A stretch of 64,000 nucleotides of DNA from Maribellus luteus (GCF_003576475.1 NZ_QWGR01000007.1:192799-256798); one strand, 5' to 3'; counted from the first letter of the stretch, positions 1 to 9,315 are shown. Notes: generated from the letters alone by a model not told the origin. A program made the numbers and translations.

Positions 1-469
1 AATTAACAAGGGCAATGCTTACCAATAGCAGCAAATACAGGAAAATTATCCAATAAAGAATGGTTTCCTGTAAATCATCTTTTTCGATGGTTGGAATGGC
101 GACGGTTAGTTCAAAAAACTGATCGTTTGAGTTCCGAAATATTGTTTTTAAGATGCGCGCCGGCTCTGTTTCTTTTTTCGACTCAATGTACACCATTTCG
201 TCGCTGTAGCGAAAGCCTTCGTGTTGTGCGGCATACTCGTTGGTTACCGGCCGAATGAAATAGCTGTTGTTTGTTCCGTTGTTTTCCGAGGGGAGTTGCC
301 GGCCGGCAAGTGCCAGGGTAATAATTTGTTCCGAATAATCCTCCAGCGAATCATCCGTTTCGTCGTTTATTTCATCCATCAGAATAAAATAAAAAATACT
401 GGCCCATACAGTGAGCAAGAGAAGCAGCACTGTGGATATACGTATGGTTATTCGATGGACAAGTTTCAT
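1..469 (-). CDS. Sensor histidine kinase, N-terminal part (cut by window edge)
   Basis: Reading the minus strand from the ATG at 467-469 gives about 156 residues that run off the left edge. The visible part has a short cytoplasmic start, a membrane helix at about residues 12-32, an acidic periplasmic sensor stretch of about 100 residues, and a second hydrophobic helix starting near residue 137. That is the N-terminal layout of a membrane sensor kinase; the HAMP, H-box and ATPase parts would lie outside the window. It follows the response regulator by 36 bp on the same strand, so the two form a regulator-kinase operon. The kinase call rests on topology and on this neighbour, not on catalytic motifs. 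Confidence 0.75.
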   Translation of the reverse strand, partial: MKLVHRITIRISTVLLLLLTVWASIFYFILMDEINDETDDSLEDYSEQIITLALAGRQLPSENNGTNNSYFIRPVTNEYAAQHEGFRYSDEMVYIESKKETEPARILKTIFRNSNDQFFELTVAIPTIEKDDLQETILYWIIFLYLLLLVSIALVN

Positions 470-505
470 TTACTTTTATATTAATGGTTACCGCAGATAC
501 ATAAT

Positions 506-1198
506 TTATTCGGCAATCAGCCTGTATCCCAGGCCGTAAACCGATTTTATTTCGATGGAAGCACCTGCTTCTTTCAGTTTTTTTCGAAGGTTTTTGATTT
601 GCGCATAAATAAAATCAAAATTGTCAACCTGGTCAATGTGGTCTCCCCAAACCGATTCAGCCAGGTTGGTTTTGTTTACCAGGTAACCCGGCCTGATCAT
701 AAAGAAATGCAAAATGTCGTATTCTTTTCGCAACAACTCAATAGGCGTTTCATTTACATGTACTTCAAATTTATCGGGGTAAAGCTTTACGTTTCCAAGT
801 ACAATGCTCAGTTGTCCGCCAACCTGGTTTCGGCGAATAACGCTTTTGATGCGGGCATTCAGTTCCGAGAGGTCAAAGGGCTTGGTAAGATAATCGTCGG
901 CGCCAAGTTCCAGCCCGGCTACTTTGTCGTCCACTGAATCTTTGGCTGAAATAATGATAACATTGTCTTTCTTGTTCAGAGCCTTCAAATTCTTCAACAG
1001 CGACAAGCCGCTACCATCCGGAAGCATGATATCGAGCAGAATACAGCTGTAATCGTAATCTTCCATTTTTCTCATTGCATCCACGTATGTTTCAGCCGTT
1101 TCCACAATGTAGCGTTCCTGTGTAAGGTAGCGCTCCATAATTTCTTTTAAGGAAGGTTCGTCTTCAACAATTAATATTTTCACGCCTTTTTTATGCAA
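506..1198 (-). CDS. Two-component response regulator, OmpR/PhoB family
   Basis: The 230-residue protein has a receiver domain (about residues 6-120) with the acidic pocket at E12-D13, phospho-acceptor D56 in LLDIMLPDG, S84 and K106 in YLTKPFD. A C-terminal winged-helix DNA-binding domain (about 132-229) contains RKEYDILHFF and ends in VYGLGYRL, the standard OmpR signature. It should be phosphorylated by the kinase encoded just downstream and bind DNA as a dimer. The first five residues may not be translated, because a start at V6 would also be acceptable. The target genes cannot be told from the sequence. The divergent gene at 1351 encodes a lipid-linked sugar transferase and is a possible target. 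Confidence 0.93.
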   Translation of the reverse strand: MHKKGVKILIVEDEPSLKEIMERYLTQERYIVETAETYVDAMRKMEDYDYSCILLDIMLPDGSGLSLLKNLKALNKKDNVIIISAKDSVDDKVAGLELGADDYLTKPFDLSELNARIKSVIRRNQVGGQLSIVLGNVKLYPDKFEVHVNETPIELLRKEYDILHFFMIRPGYLVNKTNLAESVWGDHIDQVDNFDFIYAQIKNLRKKLKEAGASIEIKSVYGLGYRLIAE

Positions 1199-1350
1199 AG
1201 TAAGAAATATAAAACTGAAATAATTCTGAAATATTTAAGGAGATACTGCAATCGTTCATTCACAAAAAATTAACAGGAAGGTTTTCATGTATCACTTTAG
1301 TTTCAATAACTTGCAGGTGAATTCAATTCAATTAAAGAGTTTGATGAACG

Positions 1351-2928
1351 ATGAAAACGCTCCAGAAACTGGTTGAACACACCTTGTTTCCATTGTACCT
1401 GTTTGTATTTGCTTTGGGATTGTTTTCTTTTGGCAGTTGGGATACAAGTATTTTTATTCTCGACGAAGCTAAAAATGCAGGTTGCGCCCGCGAAATGCTG
1501 GAAAATAATAGTTGGCTCGTTCCAAGCTTTAATTCGGTTTTGCGTACCGACAAGCCGCCTTTGCATTATTTTTTTATGATGCTGTCGTACAGTGTTTTTG
1601 GCGTGAATCCTTTTGCCGCCCGCCTGTTTTCTGCGGTATTCGGGGCCTTGACAATTCTTGTTAGTTTTCAGTACATCCGGCGTTTTTGTGATTTGCCAAC
1701 TGCTTTTTGGACTGCTTTTGTTCTTCTTTCCTCCATTCATTTGGCCATTCAGTTTCATTTGGCTGTTCCCGATCCGTACCTGGTTTTCTTTTTTACCTGG
1801 AGTTTGCTGGCGTTTTTCTCGGCCTTCAAAACCGGGCGAAACCGGGAGCTTGTTTTTATGTATGTGGCAATGGCTTGTGGCATCCTTTCCAAAGGTCCGG
1901 TGGCCATTTTGCTACCCGGACTGATCTTCTTACTGTTCCTGATCTTCTCCAGGAATTTTACATGGAAAGCAATCCGGAGTTTAAGGCCCCTTTGGGGATT
2001 GGCAATTGTTCTGGGCATAACTTTTCCCTGGTTTTTTCTGAATGGCCTGCAAACTGATTGGGAGTGGACACGCGGATTTTTTCTGAAACATAACCTGCAT
2101 CGTTTTTCATATACCATGGAAGGACACGATGGATTTTTCCTGGTGCCCCTTCTTTATGTTTTTCTTGGACTGCTTCCGTTTGCCGTTTTTCTGCCACAGG
2201 CAATTGTGTATGCTTTCAAAAAACGTGAAAACGATTTTGTGCTTTTTGCTCTGATTGCAGCAATAAGTATTGTTGCATTTTTCTCGGTTTCACAAACCAA
2301 ACTTCCTAATTACACCGTTCCGGCCTATCCTTTTGGGGCCTTTTTTATAGCGCTTTTTATCACCCAAAAGTTGCGGGAATTCAAGTCGCTTCGCACATCT
2401 TATGTTGTTCTTCTATTTTTCGGGATTTTATTGCCGATCGGTGGCTTTATTTCAATAAAGTTTGATTCTTCGCTTGCCCCAGTAAAAGAAAGTTATGCCT
2501 GGTTACTGGCGTTTCCGATACTGCTTGTTTTAGCCTGGTTTTTCCGAAAACAGGTTCAAAAAATGCTTTTGATTACCGGTTTTTCAGGAATTGTAACAGC
2601 CCTGATTTTTGTTGGGGTGCTGGCTCCAAAACTCAGTCATCAAAACCCGGTGTTGCAAAGTTTGGATTTGCTTAAAGATAGGGAAGTCGCCTATTTTGAA
2701 AAGTTCAATCCGGCTTATCCTTTCTACCTGGAAAAGACAATTCACCCGCTCGAGAAGGAAGAAATTGGGGCTTTCTTTCAGGAGTATCCGGATGGAATTT
2801 TGATCTCCACACGAAAAAGAATACAGCAAGCCAACCTTGGTCCGGAGTACGAAATTATATATGAAGGCAAAGATTTGTTTGAATCGCCAACTACGGTTTT
2901 GATCGCTTTGAAGAAACTAGCGGATTGA
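1351..2928 (+). CDS. GT39/ArnT-like membrane glycosyltransferase
   Basis: This is a 525-residue integral membrane protein with about 11-12 hydrophobic helices. Near the N-terminus it carries D38-E39 in the motif DEAKNAG, the first-loop acidic pair used by PMT/ArnT family (GT39, GT-C fold) enzymes to bind the acceptor or metal. The family moves a sugar from a polyprenyl-phosphate donor to lipid A or protein at the periplasmic face. The acceptor here is unknown. The length fits the family (about 500-550). It is a single gene, divergent from the two-component operon and convergent with the regulator gene at 2934, with only a few bases between the two stop codons. Confidence 0.85.
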   Translation: MKTLQKLVEHTLFPLYLFVFALGLFSFGSWDTSIFILDEAKNAGCAREMLENNSWLVPSFNSVLRTDKPPLHYFFMMLSYSVFGVNPFAARLFSAVFGALTILVSFQYIRRFCDLPTAFWTAFVLLSSIHLAIQFHLAVPDPYLVFFFTWSLLAFFSAFKTGRNRELVFMYVAMACGILSKGPVAILLPGLIFLLFLIFSRNFTWKAIRSLRPLWGLAIVLGITFPWFFLNGLQTDWEWTRGFFLKHNLHRFSYTMEGHDGFFLVPLLYVFLGLLPFAVFLPQAIVYAFKKRENDFVLFALIAAISIVAFFSVSQTKLPNYTVPAYPFGAFFIALFITQKLREFKSLRTSYVVLLFFGILLPIGGFISIKFDSSLAPVKESYAWLLAFPILLVLAWFFRKQVQKMLLITGFSGIVTALIFVGVLAPKLSHQNPVLQSLDLLKDREVAYFEKFNPAYPFYLEKTIHPLEKEEIGAFFQEYPDGILISTRKRIQQANLGPEYEIIYEGKDLFESPTTVLIALKKLAD

Positions 2929-2933
2929 TTTTT

Positions 2934-3878
2934 CTAATTGCCGGTTCTCTCGCGAACGAGGTTGGCCAGTTGTACGCGGCTCTTCACGCCGGTTTTGGTA
3001 AAAATCCGGTGATTGTGGTCTTTCACCGTTTGAAGGGTGATGAATAGTTTTTCAGCAATCAGTTTATTGCTATGGCCTTCGCAAATCTCGAGGATGATTT
3101 CAGCTTCGCGTTTTGAAATTTCGTAAGCCTGGCAAAAAGCCTCAAAATCAATGCTCAACTCAGCGGAAGGTAATTTTTGCCCCAGTTTTACGGTTAAAGG
3201 AATAAAAACCCCCGTGGCAAAAAGCAGGACAATGGCAATTCCGCCCGAAATGAAATCAAAAGTGTCGTAGAAATTCATTGCCAGGGAGTAAACGCACACG
3301 GATAGAAAATAAAGCAGCGCTTGTTTTTTCCCAAATCCTGTTTCTTTGGTAAGCCTTTTCTGCGAAGCAATAATAAAAAAGGGAAGCAGGAACAACAAGT
3401 GTATCAGTAAATTCAGCCCAAGAATAATGCGGATAACAAAAAGGGTAGCGTTGTCTGGCATTTCAATGACTTCTTTATAAATCAGAAAATCAATCAGAAA
3501 AACCAACAGCACCAAAATAGGGAAAAAGAGATAGGCAAAGAGTGGTTGAGTGTCGCGTGCGTTTAACAGGAAGGAAAATTTCAGCAACATAAACCAACTT
3601 ACGACCATAAAAGGAATGCCGATCATAGGAAAGAAAAACGCCAGCTTGGAGCTAAGCTCGGTACTTAGTTGCAGGTCGTTGAGCAAAAGGTGCAGAACGG
3701 CGTTTCCCCAAATGCTGTAAATCAAAAACGAGAAAAGGAAAATCTGGTGATAAAGCAACATGGCCATTGCCGGCTTTTTCTCGGTTTGGTATAACTGGAA
3801 AGCGGTAAGGATTCCCAAGGCCGCCATTCCGCCGGAAATGATAAAAACGATAATGTAAACAAGGTTGCCGATCCACAT
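2934..3878 (-). CDS. Membrane-anchored LuxR-type transcriptional regulator
   Basis: The 314-residue protein starts with about seven hydrophobic helices (roughly residues 5-27, 40-62, 83-105, 115-135, 147-170, 186-205, 210-228). It ends with a LuxR/GerE helix-turn-helix (about 250-310) holding ISKREAEIILEICEGHSNK and LQTVKDHNHRIFTKTGVKSR. The family logic (established) is that the last domain binds DNA; the inference is that the seven-helix part senses a membrane or lipid signal. No receiver domain is present, so phosphorylation is not expected. It diverges from the membrane protein gene at 4059 and shares a 180-bp upstream region with it. The first protein residues are already hydrophobic, so the start looks right. 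Confidence 0.85.
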   Translation of the reverse strand: MWIGNLVYIIVFIISGGMAALGILTAFQLYQTEKKPAMAMLLYHQIFLFSFLIYSIWGNAVLHLLLNDLQLSTELSSKLAFFFPMIGIPFMVVSWFMLLKFSFLLNARDTQPLFAYLFFPILVLLVFLIDFLIYKEVIEMPDNATLFVIRIILGLNLLIHLLFLLPFFIIASQKRLTKETGFGKKQALLYFLSVCVYSLAMNFYDTFDFISGGIAIVLLFATGVFIPLTVKLGQKLPSAELSIDFEAFCQAYEISKREAEIILEICEGHSNKLIAEKLFITLQTVKDHNHRIFTKTGVKSRVQLANLVRERTGN

Positions 3879-3890
3879 GATTCTGAAACT

Positions 3891-3976
3891 AAAGTAGTGT
3901 CGTACAATTTTACGAACTCCCAGTATTTACTGCTAACTACGAAAGTAGTGAATTTAAGAAATCCAACTAAAGTAGG
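3891..3976. promoter_or_regulatory. Divergent intergenic region with three AAAGTAG repeats
   Basis: Between the LuxR-type gene and the gene at 4059 the hexamer-plus motif AAAGTAGTG or AAAGTAGG occurs at 3891, 3942 and 3969 on the plus strand. Direct repeats in a divergent promoter region next to a regulator are candidate operators. This is pattern recognition only. Confidence 0.3.
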
Positions 3977-4058
3977 AAGGAAAATTTTGAAGGATGCCGT
4001 AGCTTTGAGTCAACGAAAACAAAAAACGAAGTTTAGAAACAAATTAAAATTACAAGAA

Positions 4059-4760
4059 ATGGAACGCGACAATTATTACAATCAGATTCCTTCTGTCGGA
4101 GGAAGTTTCAGTTACGGATGGCGTACGATGTTTGGGAAATCGTTTCTGATGCTTTTCGTGGCTGTTATAATTATGGGATTGCTTAACGGCCCGTCAGCGG
4201 GATTAAAATTTGATGATCATCATTCACTGTTTACCGGGCTAATTTTATTGCCGATGGCTTTGTTTGGACTGGCTTATGCTTTCTTATTTTTGCCCGTTAT
4301 TAAATATGGCAGAGATTTAATGTTTCTCCAGGCAATGCGCGGCGAAGACGCTGATTTGAAAACATTGTTTGAAGGATTCCGGAAAAATTACCTGAACATT
4401 ATACTGGCCAACCTGATTGTGGTGGCATTGGTAGCGATCGGGTTTATTATGCTTGTTATCCCCGGTATTATTGTTTTGTGCCGATTAATATTTGTGCCTT
4501 ACCTGGTGATGGACAAAAATCTGGAAGCCATGAAAGCAGTGGAGAAGAGCTGGCAGATGACCCGCGGGCACGGATGGGAAATATTTGCGATGCTGATCCT
4601 TTCTTTCTTTATCACAATCGGGGGGCTCATGGTGTTCTTTGTGGGGATCATTTTTGCCCGGATGTGGAGACATTCAGCTTTCGCTACATTTTATCAGTCG
4701 GTGTTAAATCAATCGGATGATGACAACCCAATACCCATACTTGGTGTGAACGAACAATAG
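4059..4760 (+). CDS. Small integral membrane protein (DUF975-like topology)
   Basis: The frame is open from 3897, but I place the start at the ATG at 4059, because the upstream 54 residues are basic, low-quality sequence overlapping the divergent promoter region and the ATG at 4059 gives a normal polar N-terminus. The 233-residue product has four to five hydrophobic segments in pairs and GWEIFAMLILS near the end. The general layout resembles the DUF975 or glycerophosphoryl-diester-phosphodiesterase membrane-domain group found next to regulators in Bacteroidota. The function is unknown. It is followed by a strong terminator. Confidence 0.65.
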   Translation: MERDNYYNQIPSVGGSFSYGWRTMFGKSFLMLFVAVIIMGLLNGPSAGLKFDDHHSLFTGLILLPMALFGLAYAFLFLPVIKYGRDLMFLQAMRGEDADLKTLFEGFRKNYLNIILANLIVVALVAIGFIMLVIPGIIVLCRLIFVPYLVMDKNLEAMKAVEKSWQMTRGHGWEIFAMLILSFFITIGGLMVFFVGIIFARMWRHSAFATFYQSVLNQSDDDNPIPILGVNEQ

Positions 4761-4791
4761 ATTTGAAACAAAAAACAAAAGCAGGCAGAAG

Positions 4792-4823
4792 GCCCGGATT
4801 TTTCCGGGCTTTTGTTTTTTTTT
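4792..4823 (+). terminator. Rho-independent terminator
   Basis: The perfect stem GCCCGGA/TCCGGGC (4792-4798 with 4803-4809) has a TTTT loop and is followed by a run of T residues. It ends transcription of the gene at 4059. Confidence 0.9.
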
Positions 4824-4862
4824 GAATTGCTTTGAGTATTTTGGATGCCAATTATCATCCGC

Positions 4863-7739
4863 ATGAAAAAATTACTCTTTTTTCTCTTTCTACTGGCAGC
4901 AGTTGTAGCGAAGGCGCAATATTTTCAAACGGGGCAGGATCCTTCTTCCATAAAATGGCGCCAGATCAACACTGAAAATTTTCAACTTATTTTTCCTGAC
5001 TATTATGAAAGTCAGGCACAGCTATTGGCCCAAAAACTGGAGAAAGTGTATGATTATGCAAGCTATTCGTTGAAATACGAGCCACAAAAAATATCGGTGA
5101 TCCTGCATACGCAAACCGTAAATTCGAATGGTTTGGTGGCTTATGCGCCCAAACGTTCTGAATTCTATACCACGCCACACCAGGCAATTTATGCACTCGA
5201 CTGGTTGGAGCAGCTGGCGGTTCACGAGTTCAGGCACGTGGTTCAGATCGATAAAATAAATTCAGAACTGCCAAAGATTATCAAACTGCTTTTGGGGGAA
5301 CAGGGAACGGCGCTGGTTTTTGGCACTTATCTGCCGTGGTGGTTTATTGAAGGAGATGCAGTGGTAACAGAAACAGCACTTAGTTCTTACGGTCGCGGGC
5401 GCTTGCCTTCGTTTCTGATGGAACACCGCGCTTTGGCGGTTGAAAAAGGAGTGGATTCGTACGATAAAGCGTATTTGGGATCGTTCAAAGATTACGTTCC
5501 GAACCACTACAAGTTAGGCTATTATTTAGTGGGCAACGCACGTGAGCGTTATGGCGCTGACCTTTGGGAAAAAGTGATGGAGCGTGTTGGCAGGAAACCT
5601 TTTTCGCTCACTCCGTTTAATACTGCTCTAAAAACGGAAACCGGAATGAACAAGGTTGAACTTTATCAATCGGTGTTCGACAGTTTGGCGCATGTTTGGA
5701 AAAGTGAAGATGCAGCCTATGTGGAGCCGGGAAGTTTGACCATTTCAAAACCATCCAATACACACAAAAATTACGAGTACAATCATTGGCTTAACGACCA
5801 TGAAATGGTCTCTTACAAAACCAGTTTTGACGATATCCCGGCCTTTGTAAAAATCAATCAGGAAGGTGAGGAAGAAGTGATTCATCGTCCCGGGGTTATA
5901 TTTTACGAATCTGTCAGTTATGAAGGAGAATGGATTGTTTGGTCGGAACAGATACCCGATCTTCGCTGGTCGCACAGCGGGCGTTCGCGTATTCAACTGT
6001 TGAATGTGAAAACTAAACACAAAACAAGTGTTGATACCGAATTTAAAGCTTTTGCTCCGGTGCTTTCTTCCACTCACGATCAGATTCTGGTGGTTGAAGC
6101 CGATTTTTCAAGTAATTATTACCTCACTGTTTACGATGTGGCATCGGGTAAAATGGTAAGCCGCTATCAGACTCCGGAGAATAACTATTTTTTATCGCCC
6201 CAGTGGTTAAATAAGAAAGAAGCGATTGCAGTTTTGCTTACCAGGCATGGCAAACGTTTGGCAAAGTTTAACCTGGAATCTCAGAAATTCGATATACTGT
6301 TTGACCGGGATATGGGAGATATAAAACAGTTGCACATCAGCAAAGACAAGCTGTATTTTATAAGTGCTTATTCAGGGAAAGACGCACTCTATACTTTCGA
6401 TTTTAATACAAGTAAAATTCAGGAGGTTTACGAACCCCGTTTTGGAGTTGCTTATCCGGCTGTTAATGCTGCTGGCGGGATAATTCTAAGCGATTACACT
6501 GCCAACGGATATCGTTTGATTCAACCGGTTGAATTGAGATCGGCAGAGTTGACCCACGTTCAGAAAGAGACTTATCCTTTGGCTGGTTCGCTGGCCGGCC
6601 AGGAAAAAGGTGTTCCTGATCTCCACACCAGTGATAACGCCAGTTATACATCAAAAAAATACAGCAAGGCTGCTAATCTGTTTAATTTTCATAGCTGGGC
6701 ACCGGTTTTTGTTGATCCTTATACATACGAATTTGAATCAGGCGTTAGCCTTATGTCTCAAAATAAGCTGGGGACTGCGGAAACGGTGCTGGGATACAAA
6801 TGGGATAGTGCCGAGAGTTACGGACGCTTGTATGCACATTATATTTACAAAGGCTGGTATCCGGTAATCGATTTTGAAATTAGCCGGGCAAGCCGGTCTT
6901 CCCAATACAGCCAGGTTACGGAATATGTGCAGAATGGACAAGTAGTATCCAGAGACACAAGTGTCAGGAGTTTTGACTGGCGGGATATCAATCTGAGTAC
7001 AACAATTCAATTTCCGGTAAATCTTACCCGCGGTATCTTTCATCGTTTGCTACAACCCGAAATTGGCTATGATTTCACACATTACAAGGCCGATGCCTCG
7101 GTTCCGGACGGTTTTCCAGGCGGCTCATTTCAGTCGCTAACCTACCGAATGTATTACCATCAAATCAGGAAACGTAGTTACCAGGACATATTACCAGACT
7201 TTGGAATAATAGTGGACGGTAGTTATGTTCATTCTCCCTTTGGCGATCACAATTTGGGAAGCCTGCTAAGCGGCGAAGGTATTATGTATTTGCCGGGAGT
7301 AAAAGCAAATCACGGATTGAGACTTTACGGAGGAGCCCAGAAAAGGCTAAATGGAGATCATTACAGTTACTCCGATGATATTCGGTTTCCAAGGGGATGG
7401 AAACGAACTTCCACCAAAGAAATGTTGGTGGGAGCCGTAGATTATAAACTCCCTTTGCTAAATCCCGACTGGAGCATTGGTGGACTCGCATATGTGAAAA
7501 GAATAAGTGCGTCGCTCTTTTTCGACTATGCGCACATGATTCGCAATTATTATTCAAACGGTCAGGTTACCGGGACCTTTTCTCAGAATATTTCTTCCTT
7601 GGGAGTGGAGATATTGAATGATGTCAATTTTCTGCGCTTTTATGCACCGGTTCAGATAGGAGGTCGTGTTTCATATTTACCCGAAGTGAAGAGCGCGAAT
7701 GTTGCGCTTCTTTTATCGGTCGATTTTTCATCACTCTAG
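4863..7739 (+). CDS. Surface protein: HExxH metalloprotease-like domain, beta-propeller and C-terminal barrel
   Basis: From the ATG at 4863 the protein has 958 residues and starts with a signal peptide ending near AKAQ. An ATG 18 bases upstream adds only six residues and delays the signal peptide, so I prefer 4863. H121-E122-F123-R124-H125 forms an HExxH zinc site, and E163-G-D-A-V-V-T-E170 offers a third ligand, as in gluzincin peptidases of the MA clan. The middle (about 290-600) has WSEQIPDLRW and other repeats typical of a TolB-like beta-propeller. The last 300 residues alternate polar and aromatic residues and resemble an outer membrane beta-barrel. Similar proteins are often annotated as TolB-like in Bacteroidota. 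No substrate can be named. Confidence 0.7.
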   Translation: MKKLLFFLFLLAAVVAKAQYFQTGQDPSSIKWRQINTENFQLIFPDYYESQAQLLAQKLEKVYDYASYSLKYEPQKISVILHTQTVNSNGLVAYAPKRSEFYTTPHQAIYALDWLEQLAVHEFRHVVQIDKINSELPKIIKLLLGEQGTALVFGTYLPWWFIEGDAVVTETALSSYGRGRLPSFLMEHRALAVEKGVDSYDKAYLGSFKDYVPNHYKLGYYLVGNARERYGADLWEKVMERVGRKPFSLTPFNTALKTETGMNKVELYQSVFDSLAHVWKSEDAAYVEPGSLTISKPSNTHKNYEYNHWLNDHEMVSYKTSFDDIPAFVKINQEGEEEVIHRPGVIFYESVSYEGEWIVWSEQIPDLRWSHSGRSRIQLLNVKTKHKTSVDTEFKAFAPVLSSTHDQILVVEADFSSNYYLTVYDVASGKMVSRYQTPENNYFLSPQWLNKKEAIAVLLTRHGKRLAKFNLESQKFDILFDRDMGDIKQLHISKDKLYFISAYSGKDALYTFDFNTSKIQEVYEPRFGVAYPAVNAAGGIILSDYTANGYRLIQPVELRSAELTHVQKETYPLAGSLAGQEKGVPDLHTSDNASYTSKKYSKAANLFNFHSWAPVFVDPYTYEFESGVSLMSQNKLGTAETVLGYKWDSAESYGRLYAHYIYKGWYPVIDFEISRASRSSQYSQVTEYVQNGQVVSRDTSVRSFDWRDINLSTTIQFPVNLTRGIFHRLLQPEIGYDFTHYKADASVPDGFPGGSFQSLTYRMYYHQIRKRSYQDILPDFGIIVDGSYVHSPFGDHNLGSLLSGEGIMYLPGVKANHGLRLYGGAQKRLNGDHYSYSDDIRFPRGWKRTSTKEMLVGAVDYKLPLLNPDWSIGGLAYVKRISASLFFDYAHMIRNYYSNGQVTGTFSQNISSLGVEILNDVNFLRFYAPVQIGGRVSYLPEVKSANVALLLSVDFSSL

Positions 7740-8440
7740 AAAATTTTGGGTACAAACTAAGAAATAACCGCCAATTAAAATATCTGATTACAAACGGGCA
7801 ATATATCATATCTAATGTAATCGAAATATTTACAGTCATTTACGGGAAGCTATAGTCATTTTTAAGCCTCTGAGATTTGAATATTTTTCAGATTGTGTCT
7901 CCGTGTACATAAATAGTGGCTACTGACAAGGTATAACTCATTCGAAAAGGAGAGTAGAGGCATCATTTCGCTTGAGACCTAAAAGATATATTAGTATCAC
8001 TTTTGTAACAACCTAACAAGTAGGAGGTAATTACATATGTATAGATGAATTAATAGCACAAATATCTCATCGTTACATTTGTGTCGCGTAGTTTCATGCC
8101 AGATATAACTATGTAATCAGTTAAAATGATTCACCAACATGTTTTATTACAAAAGAAAATGTTTAAGCTTTTACAGTTCTAATCATCTTTTGTATAACTA
8201 CAATAACTTCGCTATGTTGAAAGTTTGTTATCATACTATTCATTGTATCAATTCTTTATGTCGACTAACTGAAGTCATATATGGATATATTGATTACATA
8301 TCTATATTGTCGAATAATACAGCCCATAAATTAATCATATATCATTATTATTCAATAATATATAAACTTTAAGTGAAGTTAATTATTGGATTTAAATTGA
8401 ATTTGTAGGCTTATTTGTATAAAAAAATGACTTCAATTTG
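7740..8440. other. AT-rich gene-free stretch
   Basis: About 700 bases with clearly lower GC than the flanking genes. I see no convincing gene. There is a good ribosome-binding-like sequence (AGGAGGTAATTAC) at about 8022 followed by ATG, but the frame stops after three codons. A TACATTTG box lies at 8074-8081 without a matching TTTG upstream. The only sizeable frame (8139-8372) is low-complexity and tyrosine/isoleucine-rich, as expected from AT-rich DNA by chance. Confidence 0.6.
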
Positions 8441-8471
8441 ATTGGGAAAGTAAAAATTAATGTTACATTTG
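8441..8471 (+). promoter_or_regulatory. Bacteroidota-type promoter for the XRE-type gene
   Basis: ATTG at 8441-8444 and TACATTTG at 8464-8471 are separated by 19 bases, matching the TTTG-N19-TAnnTTTG layout of the Bacteroidota housekeeping promoter. The predicted leader to the ATG at 8547 is about 70 nt. Confidence 0.65.
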
Positions 8472-8546
8472 TTGTGAATAAAGCGATGGATTAACTGGAC
8501 GCACAACTTAATTGGATTGCCCAAGTGTTAATCTAATTATGAAAAA

Positions 8547-8969
8547 ATGAAAGACAGAATCAAAGAGTATATGGATTATAAAAACATTAATGCAGGGGAA
8601 CTTGCGTCAATGTTAGAAGTCCAACGTTCAAATATTTCCCATATACTTAATGGCAGAAACAAACCAGGGGCTGCTTTCATTGAGAAAATGCTCTTAGTGT
8701 TTCAGGATCTTAATGCGCGTTGGTTACTAACCGGTTTAGGGGAGATGATTGACGGCGTTAGTAGCTCGGATAAAAATGATACGATAGAGCTTAAACAGCC
8801 AATTCAACAGGACATTTTGCCAAAACAAACTTCCTCTGAAGAACGATCCGAAAAGATTGAACCCAAATCGGAAATCGATACCGCTCAAATTCTTTCGTCG
8901 GATGCTGTTGAGAAGATCATCTTACTTTATAAAGATGGTACCTTCTCTACCTTTCAAAGTAAGAAGTAA
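8547..8969 (+). CDS. XRE/Cro-type helix-turn-helix regulator
   Basis: This 140-residue protein has an N-terminal helix-turn-helix (about residues 4-62): AGELASMLEVQRSNISHIL is the recognition part, followed by GRNKPGAAFIEKML and LNARWLLTGLGEM, a signature of small phage-repressor-like regulators common in Bacteroidota. After a polar, glutamine/serine-rich linker (about 70-115) a short C-terminal segment (AVEKIILLYKDGTFSTF) may serve dimerisation. It stands alone in an AT-rich stretch directly upstream of three putative small-RNA units whose promoters share the same TACATTTG element as its own. It may bind that element, which would include autoregulation; this is inference. It could be a relic of a mobile element, but no integrase is nearby. 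Confidence 0.85.
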   Translation: MKDRIKEYMDYKNINAGELASMLEVQRSNISHILNGRNKPGAAFIEKMLLVFQDLNARWLLTGLGEMIDGVSSSDKNDTIELKQPIQQDILPKQTSSEERSEKIEPKSEIDTAQILSSDAVEKIILLYKDGTFSTFQSKK

Positions 8970-9029
8970 CGGAATACTCTTTCTAAAAATATTGTAATAT
9001 ACTTTTATTTAATAATCTGCCAGCAGGTA

Positions 9030-9060
9030 TTGAAAATGTAAAATCAAATGCATACATTTG
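9030..9060 (+). promoter_or_regulatory. Promoter of putative small RNA 1
   Basis: A weak ATTG-like element at about 9029-9032 lies 20 bases before TACATTTG (9053-9060), and TACATTTGTA is itself an inverted repeat. An AAATGTAA half-site lies upstream at about 9034. Confidence 0.6.
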
Positions 9061-9066
9061 TAACTA

Positions 9067-9174
9067 ATTGTTGTTGTAAAGAACTTTGTTGGTCAATTTA
9101 GCTACCTGTATCTAATTGTTAGTAGAGGTAAAAGAACAGAAAGACTGGTTTTTAAAATCGGTCTTTCTGTTTTT
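9067..9174 (+). ncRNA. Putative small RNA 1 (promoter-terminator unit, no ORF)
   Basis: The interval between the TACATTTG promoter and a strong terminator is about 108 nt and holds no start codon followed by a meaningful frame. The nonamer CTAATTGTT occurs twice (about 9065 and 9112), which could be exposed pairing sites. The transcript ends are predicted from promoter and terminator only. No known RNA family is recognised. Confidence 0.5.
9136..9174 (+). terminator. Terminator of small RNA 1
   Basis: The ten-base stem ACAGAAAGAC (9136-9145) pairs perfectly with GTCTTTCTGT (9161-9170) and is followed by TTTTG. The stem is extended by partial pairing inside the loop. Confidence 0.9.
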
Positions 9175-9315
9175 GTTTATATGTATTTACTCGATAAAAC
9201 GCATTCATTGCCTACTTTATCTAAAAGACAAAGGTTTTTGTGTTTGAATTATCTGACTATCTCTCTAGTTATTTTTTATAAACATTTGTATTATAAGTAA
9301 CATACTATATTAAAA

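Noticed and set aside
1303-1758. Minus-strand frame across the promoter and glycosyltransferase start
   Set aside because: It overlaps the clearly coding frame on the other strand and shows no family signal.
8139-8372. 77-residue frame in the AT-rich gap
   Set aside because: Low-complexity composition rich in Tyr, Ile and Ser, no ribosome site and no family; expected by chance in AT-rich DNA.
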